Shown here: positions 43,196 to 52,854 of the stretch, in pieces
Layout of the letters: each line of letters opens with the position of its first letter
Numbering within the stretch: position 1 is the stretch's first letter
Assembly: GCA_033557465.1 (NCBI GenBank)
Contig: CM066035.1
Location: forward strand, 907,091,309-907,155,308
Direction of reading: 5' to 3'
DNA: 64,000 nucleotides
Origin: Ichthyophis bannanicus
Taxonomy: Eukaryota > Chordata > Amphibia > Gymnophiona > Ichthyophiidae
The notes under the pieces: model-generated
Seen by the model: the letters and a program-made list of their open reading frames with translations, nothing else
Database searches by the model: none
What the model was told of the DNA's origin: nothing
Program-made: the position numbers and the translations under genes

Positions 43196-43452
43196 GATCC
43201 CTCCCAGGGGTTTCTTTCAGGAAGCTAGTGCCTGAAGCAGGTGAACAGCACAGGTAAGAAGTAATAGCTTCTAGGCATCGGGTTGGAGTTTGGTGGCTAA
43301 CCTCTGTTTCAGGGGAGTGCAGGCCTGAGTAGTTCTAGCATGAGTTACAGGGAATTATTAAAAAAAAAAAACGAGGGAAGTTTTAGTTGATTATATTGCT
43401 GGCTATATTTGCTACTTAATTGTTGCTCTGGTGAGTTTGCTTTGTCAATAGA
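43196..43452. other. A2 spacer between ICR and right ITR
   Basis: Non-coding, with a 12-A tract near 43359-43370. Confidence 0.5.
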
Positions 43453-43619
43453 TAACTGGAGCGGAGAGGAGGATCCTCACAGGATAGACCAGTGTCATCA
43501 TAAAAGGATGACGTTTCTCAGTCTCCAAGCCGCTGTAGGAGGAGCAAAACCCAGAGGTCGTGACTAGACTTGAGTTCCTTAAGGAACAACAATTAGCAGG
43601 TAAGTCTAATTTACCTTTT
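43453..43619. repeat. A2 right inverted terminal repeat
   Basis: Complement of 27667-27766 joined to 36410-36443. It therefore preserves the uninterrupted version of the site that B4 entered. Confidence 0.85.
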
Positions 43620-44103
43620 CCATAAATGAATCCCTACCCTTCCCAAAACAGGGAGTATAACTGGGATCACCCAGGAGACTTTGTTTCCGACTATAAAATT
43701 CCCCAAATTGCTCTGCAGTAGGAATCACATCCTATGAAAAGCCAGGGTTCTAACTACAGAACACAACTCAGCAGGGCGAGAAAGTGCTGAAATTATTTTA
43801 GCTCAAAAAATAAGCATGTTTAAATTCAGAACATATGCAGTATGATATGCATGAAATGTTCGACAATAGACTTCTCTAGAGGTGGCACTCTGCACTTTGC
43901 GCCACACTTGCTCAGCTTTATACATTCCACAGTATTTTTTCCTGTAATTGAACAGAAAGCCAGGGGGATAAGACATGTGGTGAGGCCCTACTATAGTGAT
44001 GAACTCAGTCACATGTGGCCATATAGAAAGATGCCAAAAATCAAGCAATTTATGAAAGAGATATAAACATGTTCAGACCAGGAAATAGGCCAAGAAAGTT
44101 TTA
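43620..44103 (-). pseudogene. CR1/L2-like LINE, upstream part of the copy split by A2
   Basis: The minus strand gives 'QVWRKVQSATSREVYCRTFH' and, in a shifted frame, 'AEQFGEFYSRKQ'. This resembles the segment before the RT core in CR1/L2 LINEs ('sae.fa.fF..Ki'). It would be followed by 'MDLIPAILVKLA' on the other side of A2. No intact frame survives. Confidence 0.5.
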
Positions 44104-45839
44104 TTTCTCCAGGAAAAAGCAGGAAGTCAGTCCTCACATATGGGTGACGGCACCGACGGAGCCCCGCTTAAGCATCTCCCCAGCTTTAAAAGAAAGCCTT
44201 TGGGAGATACAAGCATGCATACATGGTCCCCTTCCCGCCCAAGGGTCCATCTTACTCAGTCTCCCTTTTTCCGTGGAGCCCAACAGACGTCCATCTTCTT
44301 TCCCCAGAAAAATGTTGATTTTTTTGGTACATCAAACTGCCGCCCTTTCTCCAGTTAGCACCAGTACCTTTCCCGTCTCCAAGCCCCATTGCCCCAGCTT
44401 TGAGGCTCAGAACCATTTTTTAGTTTCTTAGTTTTTCTGTCAGCGTGGTTCACGCCTTTTTCTGACTGCTGCCGCATCGAGGGTCTTCGACCTCGCAGGG
44501 ATCCTTTTTGCCCCAATGACCAGTGGATTCAAAAAGTGTGATCGGTGTGCAAAAAACATGTCCTTAACCAATACATATGATTGCTGCCTCCGGTATCTAA
44601 GTGCCGACCATGACCCAGAGGTTTGCGTCCTGTGTAAAAAATATCCACAAAGGCCATCCAAAGTCGTCGGCAGAAGCAAGACAACATCTTCCACAGGTCA
44701 GATTCTGCCCCAGTGTCCCTGGTAGCCACATGCTCAAAGGCCCTGCATGGATCCTTGGAGTTGCTTAAAGCCTCCTTGGCACTCATTCGGACCCACGGAC
44801 ACTCCAACCAGGGTTCTCTGGAGTGTGAGCACAAGAAGAAGAAGAAATCCTTGAGGACCTCATCCTGGGAATCGGACATGCACGGCAAATCCCGTGCCAG
44901 GTCCCACAGTCCCCGGAGGGTATTGGAGGAATCAGAGCAGGAGCGGCCGGCGAAGGTGTCCAGAACAGACGCCGAGGCCTCCGGTGACGGGTCCCGGACC
45001 TCAGGACTATCCTTCGAAGACTCCCACTCCTCACAGATGCCGGACCCGGTCAGACCAGTGTCTGCGTTGAAGGCTGCAACTCCTGAGTGAGAAGCCAGGA
45101 TGATGGCATTGGAACGCAGTGTTACTGCCTTCCTTGCCTCGCAGCAAGAGTTGATGCCTGGCCCTGCCGGTGCTCATGCTAAGATCGCAGGGACCTTGAT
45201 ATTGAGGACTCCCGCGGCCGCCGAGACAATCCTCAAGCCCCAAGCCTCGAACCGATCCTCGGCGAGAGTCTCGATCCACTCCCACTCCTTGGAAGCCATA
45301 TCCTCCTCAGCAAGTGCTTGTGGCTCTAGCCAAGCAGCCGCCATGGGTCACCGAAGACCCGAACTGAGCCCAACACCTCAGGCGCCATCCAGGCTCAAGT
45401 TCTCAACCGACTACTCGGACTGGGAGTCTGAGGACAAGGCTTTCCCGGAGACGCATAAGCACTGCGATCTCCCCTTGGATCTGTCTCCCCTGGTGTCGCG
45501 ATGCCAGTCCCCACCCGAGGACACATTATTTCTCGAGTTTGTCAGAGACATGGCGAAAGCCTTGTCTCTCACTACGGAGACTCACATGGAGGAGTTGGAA
45601 ATCCTCCAGTATGAGGTTCCACCTAAGGAAGCCCTGACAGTCCCTGTCCCCACCATCCTCGGGCGACTCCTTTGGATGTGGGAGACACTGGCGTCAGTGC
45701 CAAATAGCTAGCCGATGCCTTGACACCATGTACCGGGTCCAGTGGGGCCCCGGCTTTCGGAAGGCACAACTCCCTCACACCTCTATGGTGGTGGAGTTGA
45801 CCATGCGCTGACAGCAAAGGCCAAAGACTCACTCTAAAG

Positions 45840-46135
45840 CGGGAGTGGGGAGTAGCCTAGTGGTTAGGGCAAGGTACTTCAGGCCGGAAGGTCGGGGGTT
45901 CAAATCCCACTAGAGGACAGCAACCTTGGGCCGGAAGGACCGGGGTTTCTAGTCCCACAGATGCTCCTTGTGGTCTTCGGCAAGCCACTTAACCCTCCAT
46001 AGCCCATGTTCCCTGTAAGTATTAGTGTATGTGTCTCATATCCCCACGTGTTAAATGTATCCCCCATTTGTGTCGTGACCGCTTTGATTGAAGGATAAGG
46101 CGGTATACAAAAACTGTCTAAATAAATTAAATAAA
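45840..46135 (+). mobile_element. tRNA-derived SINE
   Basis: Pol III A box 'tagcctagtgg' (45853-45863) and B box 'ggttcaaatcc' (45897-45907) mark a tRNA-type head. The 3' tail 'aaggataaggcggtatacaa' ends in AAATAAATTAAATAAATA. A 5-bp duplication 'taaag' lies at 45835-45839 and 46136-46140. A second, diverged copy of the B-box region ('ccggggtttctagtcccac', near 45940) follows the first. The tail resembles that of repeats Z1 and Z2, which are in the opposite orientation. Confidence 0.8.
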
Positions 46136-46708
46136 TAAAGTGCCCCTGGGCAAGAAGTCCCATGCCCTTGATGCCCTTGGATGCAAATGCTACCAGGGCT
46201 CAATGCTGGGTTGCCAAATCCAAGCTTACCAACTGTATATCGGCATGTATCTCCGAGACCTAGCAAAAGAACTCACAGGTTTCTCAGCGGGTCTCACTGG
46301 TTCTCCAGGACCAAGCAGGAAGTCAGTCCTCACATATGGGTGACGTCGGCGCCGACGGAGCCCTCGCGGAGCAATTTTCCCCAGCTTTCAAAGAAAGCCT
46401 TTGGGAATTGCAGCGCGCATGCGCGGTCCTCTTCCCGCCCAAGAGTGCCATCTTGCTCAGTCTTCTTTTTTCCGCGGAGCCCTACAGACGTTGCCTGTGA
46501 ATCCCCACAGAAAAGTTGATTTTCCTCTATTTTTATCTATTTTTTCTTCGGTTCGATGCCGGTTCTTTTCCCGCCCGGACTCGCGACGCCGGTTACGAGT
46601 CCGTCCTTTATTTTTCGTTTTTTTGTCCTTCGTGACAGATTTCGTGCTTTTTTCCTTTTTTCCCTGGCTGCCCGGTCGTTCGACCTCGCAAGGGCCCTTT
46701 TTCCCCCG

Positions 46709-48623
46709 ATGGCGGCCAGTGGTTTCAAAAAGCGTGACCTCTGTAAGAAACTTATGTCTCTTACAGACACTCATGACTTCTGCCTCCGCTGCCTCGGCCC
46801 CAATCATGACCCCATGATCTGCACGCCATGCGGCAAAATGTCCTCAAAAGCGGCAGCACCAGCAGGAGCGTATCTTCTCTGACTCCGGCCGGGCTCGGAC
46901 CTCGTCAGAGGCTTCGACGTCTCGGGACTCTGGTCCTGAGCATCGTCGGAGTTCTTCTGAAAGGGGGTCTCCTACCCGGGAGCATCATCGGAAGAAGAAA
47001 CCCGCGAGGGCGGGATCGGTGGACGCTCCTGGTTCCTCGAGGGCCAGGTCGCATAGCCCCGATTCCCGTCCCGGGTCCTTGGAGTCGGAGAGGCCGTCGA
47101 AACATCCTCGACTCGAGGTGGACTTGCCTGCTCACGTAAGTACTGTTGTCCTCGTGGACTCGCCTCCGAAGGACCCGACGTCGGGCCCGACGCCGTCGGG
47201 GCCCGAGTCGGGGGCTGCTCGGTCTCCTGAGCTCGGACTCAGGTTGACGGCCTTGGAGTGCAGTTTGTCTGCCTTCTTGGACCAGCAGCGGGCATTGATC
47301 GCTGGCCTCGCTGGTGCTTCTGCCCTGACCGCCGGGACGTCGACCTCCAAGTCGACCCCGGAGACCGAGCCGATCCTCGAGTCCATGAGGGCTCGAGTCG
47401 ATCCTCGGTCGAGGTCTCCTTCGGCCTCCCGATCGGGACCGAGGTCGTCGACGCCGACTCCTTCGGTGTCAGGGCGGATGGCATCCGTGCCCGCCCGACC
47501 GGAGCCTGTCGACTCCTCCTCCGAGGAGTCGGCCTGGGAATCTGAGGACGAAGAGTCACCTGGTTCCTTTCGGACTCGGTGTCTCCCTTCGGACTCCCCT
47601 GAGTCCGAGCCTCGGAGACGGTCCCCCCCGGAGGATACCCGGTTCTCGGACTTCGTGAGGGATATGGCCAAAGCCTTGGCCTTCCCTGCGGATCCCGAGG
47701 AGGAGCCTCGAGTCGAAGAACTCGATGCCCTCCAATATGACTCTCCCCCGAAGGAGGCCTTTATTGTACCGGTTCCTCCCATGCTGGAACGGCTTCTCTT
47801 CCGCATGTGGGAGAGCCCGGCGTCGTCGCCGGTGTTAAGCAAGCGGGTCGATTCCATTTATCGAGTCCGCAAGAGCCCCGGCTTCCAAAAGGCACAACTA
47901 CCGCACCATTCCATGGTGGTGGAATCGGCCATGCATAGACTGAAGAGTCAAAAAATGCACTCCTCGGTGCCCCCTGGTAGGGAAGCCCGAAGCCTGGATG
48001 CCCTCGGTAGGAAGTGCTTCCAGGGCTCTATGCTTGCTTGTCGAGTCCAGACATACCAGCTCTACATGGGCATGTATCTCCGAGACCTGGCTAAGGAAAT
48101 AGCCGGGTTCTCTGCTGGTCTCTCCGACGAACCTTTGCAGAGGTTCCAATCCTTGTCTCATGGTATTCGGGAGTGCTCCAAGTTTATCTCTCGAGCAGCC
48201 TATGATGGTTTTGAGGCTTCGGCTCGAGTAGCCGTGGCCGGCATCGGTGGACGCCGCCAGGCTTGGCTTCAGACGTCCGACCTCGAGCCCTGGGTACAGG
48301 ACAAGTTGGTCGATGTCCCCTGCCGAGGTGATAACCTCTTTGGCAAGCCCATGGATGAGAAGGCTGCACAGATCAAGACGGAGACTCTCACCAGGACTCG
48401 TCTCTCAAGGAAGACCTCTGCCCCTTCTCAAAAGAAGAAGGCCTCGGTGAAAAAGCCCTTTTACCCGAGGAAAGGTGCTGCCTATAAATACTACCCTCAG
48501 TATCAGGCCTCACCAGCTCCCCCACAGGGAAAGCAGGCCAAGGGACAGGGTAATGGGTCCCGTAGGCAGCAAGCCCCCAAGCCTGCACCACCGGCCCCTG
48601 CTCAGCAGGGTGGGGGTTTTTGA
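46709..48623 (+). pseudogene. gag: DIRS B6 gag (one frameshift)
   Basis: Starts 'MAASGFKKRDLCKKLMS'. The first Cys of the family CxxC is Arg here (KRDLC against KCDRC). After 'CGKMSSKA' the frame shifts near 46850, where B2 has extra bases. The rest is open in the new frame to 48623: 'GSSRARSHSPDSRPGS', 'EPVDSSSEESAWESEDEES', the core 'VRDMAKALAFPADPEEEP' and 'TYQLYMGMYLRDLAKEIAG', and a Lys-rich tail 'KKKASVKKPFYPRKGAAY'. The gene is otherwise complete. The pol frame begins inside its last 150 bases. Confidence 0.85.
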
Positions 48624-50535
48624 CTTCCTCAGCATAGCCTCTCCCCCTCAGCTGGTTTCTCTCAGCACAGGAGGCCGGTTGGTCCACTTTGCCCACAGGT
48701 GGTCCAACATCACCACAGATACCTGGGTGCTTCAGATAGTTCAAAAGGGCTATCTTCTTCATTTTCACCAGGTACCTCCCTACTACTTTCCAGGAGAGCC
48801 TTCCAGACTCCCTCTGCACAGGGACTTACTCCTTCAGGAGTTAGCAAGTCTTCTTCAGGAACAAGCCGTGGAACCGGTGCCCCACCACCTGAAGGGTCAA
48901 GGGTTTTATTCCAGATACTTCCTGATTCCGAAAAGAACAGGAGGCCTCAGACCCATCCTAGACTTGCGAAACCTCAACAAGTTCCTTGCAAAGGAAAAGT
49001 TCAAAATGCTTTCCCTTGGAATCCTGCTGCCCTACCTCCAGCAGGGAGACTGGCTATGCTCCTTAGATCTAAAGGATGCGTATACTCATATCCTTATTCA
49101 TCCAGACCACAGGCAATACCTCAGGTTTGTTGTGGGCGGACACCATTACCAGTACAGAGTACTGCCTTTCGGCCTATCCTCCGCCCCCAGAGTGTTCACC
49201 AAATGCCTAGCAGTGGTGGCGGCCTATCTGAGACTTCAAGGTCTCTTTGTGTTCCCATACCTGGACGACTGGCTCATCAAGGCCCAGTCTGCCCAAGAAG
49301 CCACTCAGGCTACTCATCGCACTGTGGCTCTGCTCCAGCACTTGGGTTTTGTCATAAACTTCGCAAAGTCCACTTTGCTCCCCTCTCAAGATCTCGAATT
49401 CATCGGCGCCAGGTTGGACACTCTTCAGGCGCGGGCCTTCCTGCCTCTGGACAGGGCCCAAAGGCTCATGGATCTCGCCAGCCGTTTTCACAGCAATTCC
49501 CTGGTCTCGACCAGGCAATTTCTGAAACTGCTCGGCCATATGGCTTCCACGGTCCATGTGACCCCCAATGCCCGACTGAACATGCGTCCTGCTCAGTGGT
49601 GCATTCGCAATCAATGGCATCAGGCCACGGGGAGCCTAGCGGACTCCGTACAGATCTCCGACCAGCTGGTCTCTTCTCTACAACGGTGGCTTCATCTGCC
49701 AAACCTGGTACTAGGAGTGACTTTTCAGCCCCCTACGCATTCTCAGGTCCTGACGACCGATGCTTCTCTCCTGGGTTGGGGAGCACATTGCCAAGGGACA
49801 TGTACTCAAGGCCTCTGGACTCCTTGGGAGTCTGCTCAGCAGATAAACTTCCTGGAGCTCAGAGCCATCCGCCTAGCGCTCAAAGCCTTCTCTCACCTGG
49901 TTTCTCACCAGTCGGTGCTGATACAGACAGACAATCAGGTTGCAATGTTCTACGTGAACAAACAAGGCGGCACAGGCTCCATCCTTCTCTGTCAGGAGGC
50001 ACAAAAACTGTGCTCTTGGGCAGTCCACCACAGCATCCTCCTCAAGGCTGTCTATCTCCCAGGTCAGGAAAATTACCTGGCCGACAAGCTCAGCAGGATC
50101 CTCCAGCCACATGAGTGGAGGTTGAATCCGCTGGTGGTTCAGCGGATCTTTCTCAGGTGGGGCCTCCCCACCATGGATCTGTTTGCCAGTCCTCTGAACC
50201 GGCAGCTGCCCAGATTCTGCTCTCGACAGCCGCATCCTCTCCGGGTAGCGGCGGATGCTTTTCTAATTCCATGGTCCATCGGCCTCTTGTATGCCTTTCC
50301 TCCCATGCCACTGGTGTCTCGGACGCTCTTCAAGGTTCTCAGAGACAAAGCATCGCTGATCCTAGTGGCTCCCCGGTGGCCGAGACAACCTTGGTTCCCG
50401 CTTCTGATGCAGCTAGCGGTAGACACTCCTCTTCCACTGGGATTTCAGCCCGACCTCCTGTCGCAGGATCAGGGGACGCTCCTGCACCCCAACCTCCGGT
50501 CCCTTCATCTGATGGCCTGGCTGCTGAAAGGGTAG
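48475..50535 (+). CDS. pol: DIRS B6 pol: RT, RNase H, DAM-like (intact)
   Basis: An open 686-codon frame overlapping the gag end. The first ATG is at 48475, though the true start is uncertain. RT: 'LRPILDLRNLNKFLAKEKF', 'LCSLDLKDAYTHILIHP' (motif A Asp), 'LPFGLSSAPRVFTK' and 'FPYLDDWLIKA' (YxDD at about 49255). RNase H: 'LTTDASLLGWGAHC', 'INFLELRAIRLAL', 'IQTDNQVAMFYVNKQGG' and 'GQENYLADKLSR'. The C-terminal block ('MDLFASPLNRQLPRFCSR', 'DAFLIPWSIGLLYAFPP', 'LILVAPRWPRQPWFPLLM') is the DAM-like domain of DIRS elements. No break is seen. It would copy element RNA into DNA. Confidence 0.9.
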   Translation: MLPINTTLSIRPHQLPHRESRPRDRVMGPVGSKPPSLHHRPLLSRVGVFDFLSIASPPQLVSLSTGGRLVHFAHRWSNITTDTWVLQIVQKGYLLHFHQVPPYYFPGEPSRLPLHRDLLLQELASLLQEQAVEPVPHHLKGQGFYSRYFLIPKRTGGLRPILDLRNLNKFLAKEKFKMLSLGILLPYLQQGDWLCSLDLKDAYTHILIHPDHRQYLRFVVGGHHYQYRVLPFGLSSAPRVFTKCLAVVAAYLRLQGLFVFPYLDDWLIKAQSAQEATQATHRTVALLQHLGFVINFAKSTLLPSQDLEFIGARLDTLQARAFLPLDRAQRLMDLASRFHSNSLVSTRQFLKLLGHMASTVHVTPNARLNMRPAQWCIRNQWHQATGSLADSVQISDQLVSSLQRWLHLPNLVLGVTFQPPTHSQVLTTDASLLGWGAHCQGTCTQGLWTPWESAQQINFLELRAIRLALKAFSHLVSHQSVLIQTDNQVAMFYVNKQGGTGSILLCQEAQKLCSWAVHHSILLKAVYLPGQENYLADKLSRILQPHEWRLNPLVVQRIFLRWGLPTMDLFASPLNRQLPRFCSRQPHPLRVAADAFLIPWSIGLLYAFPPMPLVSRTLFKVLRDKASLILVAPRWPRQPWFPLLMQLAVDTPLPLGFQPDLLSQDQGTLLHPNLRSLHLMAWLLKG

Positions 50536-51572
50536 TCCTTGCTCCTCTCCAGCTACCTCCAGATGTGGAAGAGGTCGTCTTGGCCTCCAGGAGACCTTCC
50601 ACCCGGAAGTCCTACGCTCTTAAGTGGCGTCGGTTCTCCGTCTGGTGTACTCAGCAGTCGCAAGACCCCTTCTCCTGTTCCACATCAGTGGTCTTGCAGT
50701 ACTTGCTTTCTCTTTCCAATCTTGGCCTTAAGTCCAACTCGGTCAAGGTCCACCTCAGTGCTCTTTCTGCGCATCATGTGCCGGTGGATGGTAGACCTCT
50801 TTCCAGCCACCCTCTGGTGGCTCGTTTACTCAGAGGCCTCCTTCTCCTTAAACCACCTTTGCGCCCGCCAGCCCCGAACTGGGATCTCAATGTGGTTTTA
50901 CAGCGGCTTACCTGTCCGCCTTTTGAGCCTATGGCTACCTGTCCTCTTCGTTTTCTTTCCTGGAAAACCTTGTTCTTGGTGGCCCTCACTTCTGCTAGAC
51001 GCGTTAGTGAGCTGCAGGCCCTGGTATCTGATCCTCCTTACACTAGGTTCTACAAGAACCGGGTAGTCCTACGGACTCACCCTAAGTTTCTTCCTAAAGT
51101 GGTTTCCCCTTTTCACATCAACCAGGAGGTGGTACTTCCGACCTACTTTCCCAGGCCACACTCCAGCCGAGCTGAAATGGTCCTGCATACCCTGGACTGT
51201 AGAAGGGCGCTGAACTTCTACCTGGACCGTACGCGGGAGCACCGAAGGGCGGTTCAGCTCTTCGTGTCTTATGACCCCAACAAGTTGGGGCTCCCTGTCT
51301 CCAAGCGTACTCTGTCCATCTGGATTGCGGACTGCATCGCTTGGGCTTACGAGGCTGCGGGCCTCGTGCTGGAAGGTAGAGTCACCGCTCATCGTGTTCG
51401 GGCGAAGGCTACGTCAGTGGCTTACCTCCGCTCTGTTCCGTTGGCAGACATCTGCCGGGCCGCTACTTGGTCTTCATTCCAGACTTTTGCAGCCCATTAC
51501 TGCCTGGAGAGGGAGTCCCGCAGGGACAGTGCTTTCGGACAGGCAGTCCTCCGTAACCTCTTCGAGGTATAG
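50115..51572 (+). CDS. yr: DIRS B6 tyrosine recombinase (intact)
   Basis: The frame is open from 50115, but homology starts near 50500 with 'GLAAERVVLAPLQLPPDVEE', so the true start lies in the pol overlap. N-terminal DNA-binding part: 'RRPSTRKSYALKWRRFSVWC' and 'LGLKSNSVKVHLSALSAHH'. Catalytic part: first Arg in 'ALTSARRVSELQALVSDPP', HxxR in 'TAHRVRAKATSV' and the Tyr nucleophile in 'FAAHYCLERES'. It ends 'RNLFEV' at 51572, just upstream of the ICR. No break is seen. This enzyme class inserts the circular DIRS intermediate without a target duplication. Confidence 0.9.
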   Translation: MEVESAGGSADLSQVGPPHHGSVCQSSEPAAAQILLSTAASSPGSGGCFSNSMVHRPLVCLSSHATGVSDALQGSQRQSIADPSGSPVAETTLVPASDAASGRHSSSTGISARPPVAGSGDAPAPQPPVPSSDGLAAERVVLAPLQLPPDVEEVVLASRRPSTRKSYALKWRRFSVWCTQQSQDPFSCSTSVVLQYLLSLSNLGLKSNSVKVHLSALSAHHVPVDGRPLSSHPLVARLLRGLLLLKPPLRPPAPNWDLNVVLQRLTCPPFEPMATCPLRFLSWKTLFLVALTSARRVSELQALVSDPPYTRFYKNRVVLRTHPKFLPKVVSPFHINQEVVLPTYFPRPHSSRAEMVLHTLDCRRALNFYLDRTREHRRAVQLFVSYDPNKLGLPVSKRTLSIWIADCIAWAYEAAGLVLEGRVTAHRVRAKATSVAYLRSVPLADICRAATWSSFQTFAAHYCLERESRRDSAFGQAVLRNLFEV

Positions 51573-51710
51573 GCAACTCCTACCCTCCATCCCGGATGTT
51601 GGGCTACCGGTTGGAGACGTATTCAGAGAAGATTCCTTCCTTCTGTGCTGCTGAGCTAGAGGGAGCTCATTTTTGTGCTTAGGGTCTCCGGTAGCCTTAA
51701 GCTTGGGAGT

Positions 51711-51808
51711 CCCATATGTGAGGACTGACTTCCTGCTTGGTCCTGGAGAAAGCGTAGTTACTCACCTGTAACAGGTGTTCTCCAGGAGCAGCAGGAATCA
51801 GTCCTCAC
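51711..51808. repeat. B6 internal complementary region
   Basis: 'ctgcttggtcctggagaaag' and 'cgtagttactcacctgtaac' complement the B6 left and right ends. Confidence 0.9.
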
Positions 51809-51893
51809 AACCCTCCCTCCTCCCCTTGGAGTTGCAGTTATATGCTTTCGTTTTTGCTAATTTTTGCTGTCTTTTAGCTATGTCATCTGACTG

Positions 51894-52074
51894 AGCAAGA
51901 TGGCACCCTTGGGCGGGAAGAGGAACGCGCATGCGCGCTGCAATTCCCAAAGGCTTTCTTTGAAAGCTGGGGAAAATTGCTCCGCGAGGGCTCCGTCGGC
52001 GCCGACGTCACCCATATGTGAGGACTGATTCCTGCTGCTCCTGGAGAACACCTGTTACAGGTGAGTAACTACGC
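51894..52074. repeat. B6 right inverted terminal repeat
   Basis: Complement of 46311-46457 with a right-end tail 'gttacaggtgagtaactacg'. B5 gag resumes immediately after. Confidence 0.85.
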
Positions 52075-52581
52075 TAAATCGCCTCCAGCAATTCCAAACC
52101 CTCACAAAGTGTGTCAGGGAGTGCTCAAAGTGCATGTCTTGAGCTGTCTACGACGGCTTTGAGCCTAATGTGAGGGTGGCCGCCACAGGCATTGGTGCCC
52201 AATGCCAAGCCTGGCTTCAGACATCAGACCTCGAGCAGTGGGTAAAGTAGAAACTCCTCGACATCCTCTGTCTCGGTGAAAACCTGTTTGTCAAACTGAT
52301 AGAGGACAAGGCAGCTGAGACTGAGACAGAGTACATCACACGAACTCGACTCTCCAGGAAGACCTCCACTCTTCCCAAGAAGAAACAGTCAGAGAAGAGG
52401 CCCCCTTTTCACAGAAAAGGCCATCCTTACCGGGGCTATTCCCAATACCAAACCCCTTAGACCCCACAGCTAGGTCAACAGAGCAAAGGACCAGGCCAAG
52501 GCCAATGTAAGCCTAAGTGCTCTAAGCCCCAAACACTGACTCCTGCCCAGGCTGGGTCGGAATTTTGACTACCTGAGCATA

Positions 52582-52807
52582 TTTATTTATTTATTTAACA
52601 GTTTCTTCTATACCGCCTCTTCCAGAGATCAGGGGCGGTTTACATTGAACAGTGAACAAAAATTTGTATACGTCTGTATACTTTACATGGAACAAGGTTT
52701 TAACTATATATAAGTGTGATTACAGGGAACATATTTTTAAACGTTAGCTGGAACATTGATTTTAAACTATATACAGGTTATAGGTTATAACATATAGCAT
52801 ATATATA

Positions 52808-52838
<31 letters not shown>

Positions 52839-52854
52839 GCTGTATATATATTAT
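52582..52854 (-). mobile_element. Z1: small SINE/LINE-tail repeat
   Basis: Starts with (ATTT)n and 'ttctataccgcctcttccag', the complement of the SINE tail type at 46092-46135. It is flanked by 'agcata' at 52576-52581 and 52855-52860. The middle has no ORF. The right end is an AT-dinucleotide run (52797-52850). Z2 at 63490-63794 is a second copy. Confidence 0.6.
52797..52850. repeat. AT microsatellite
   Basis: A run of (AT)n with a few G/C interruptions inside Z1. Confidence 0.9.

Larger units (their letters stand above)
27667..43619 (+). mobile_element. DIRS element A2, split by B4 and X3
   Basis: The left ITR starts at 27667 ('tccttagtgtccctcaagtc'), is cut at 27766 by DIRS B4 and resumes at 36410 ('atcctgtgaggatccgcctc'). 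The right ITR at 43453-43619 contains the uninterrupted complement of both pieces, which proves the nesting. gag, pol, YR and ICR follow in order. X3 interrupts pol. All genes are broken and the RT box is altered. A2 itself sits inside an antisense LINE. Confidence 0.85.
46311..52074 (+). mobile_element. DIRS element B6, complete and best preserved
   Basis: A 5.76-kb element nested in B5 gag. Left ITR 46311-46457, right ITR 51894-52074 (shared variant 'gaattgcagcgcgcatgcgc') and ICR 51711-51808. gag has one early frameshift. pol (686 codons) and YR are fully open and overlap in different frames, the usual DIRS arrangement. All RT, RNase H and YR catalytic residues I can check are present. It is nearly identical to B2 over long stretches. 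Confidence 0.9.
44516..52568 (+). pseudogene. gag: DIRS B5 gag, split by SINE and DIRS B6
   Basis: Starts 'MTSGFKKCDRCAKNMSLTNT' with 'DCCLRYLSADHDPEVC', a diverged zinc module. Frameshifts near 44700 and 45090 and a stop near 45709 follow ('EFVRDMAKALSLTTET' is the conserved core). A SINE lies at 45840-46135. The next piece ('SYQ'-type core, here 'AYQLYIGMYLRDLAKEL') runs to 46310. B6 fills 46311-52074. Then 'QAWLQTSDLEQWVK', 'TRTRLSRKTSTLPKKK' and 'PAQAGSEF' end it at 52568. Confidence 0.75.

Noticed and set aside
45853..45907. A tRNA gene
   Set aside because: The A and B boxes are part of a SINE head. There is no complete cloverleaf, and target duplications with a SINE tail are present.
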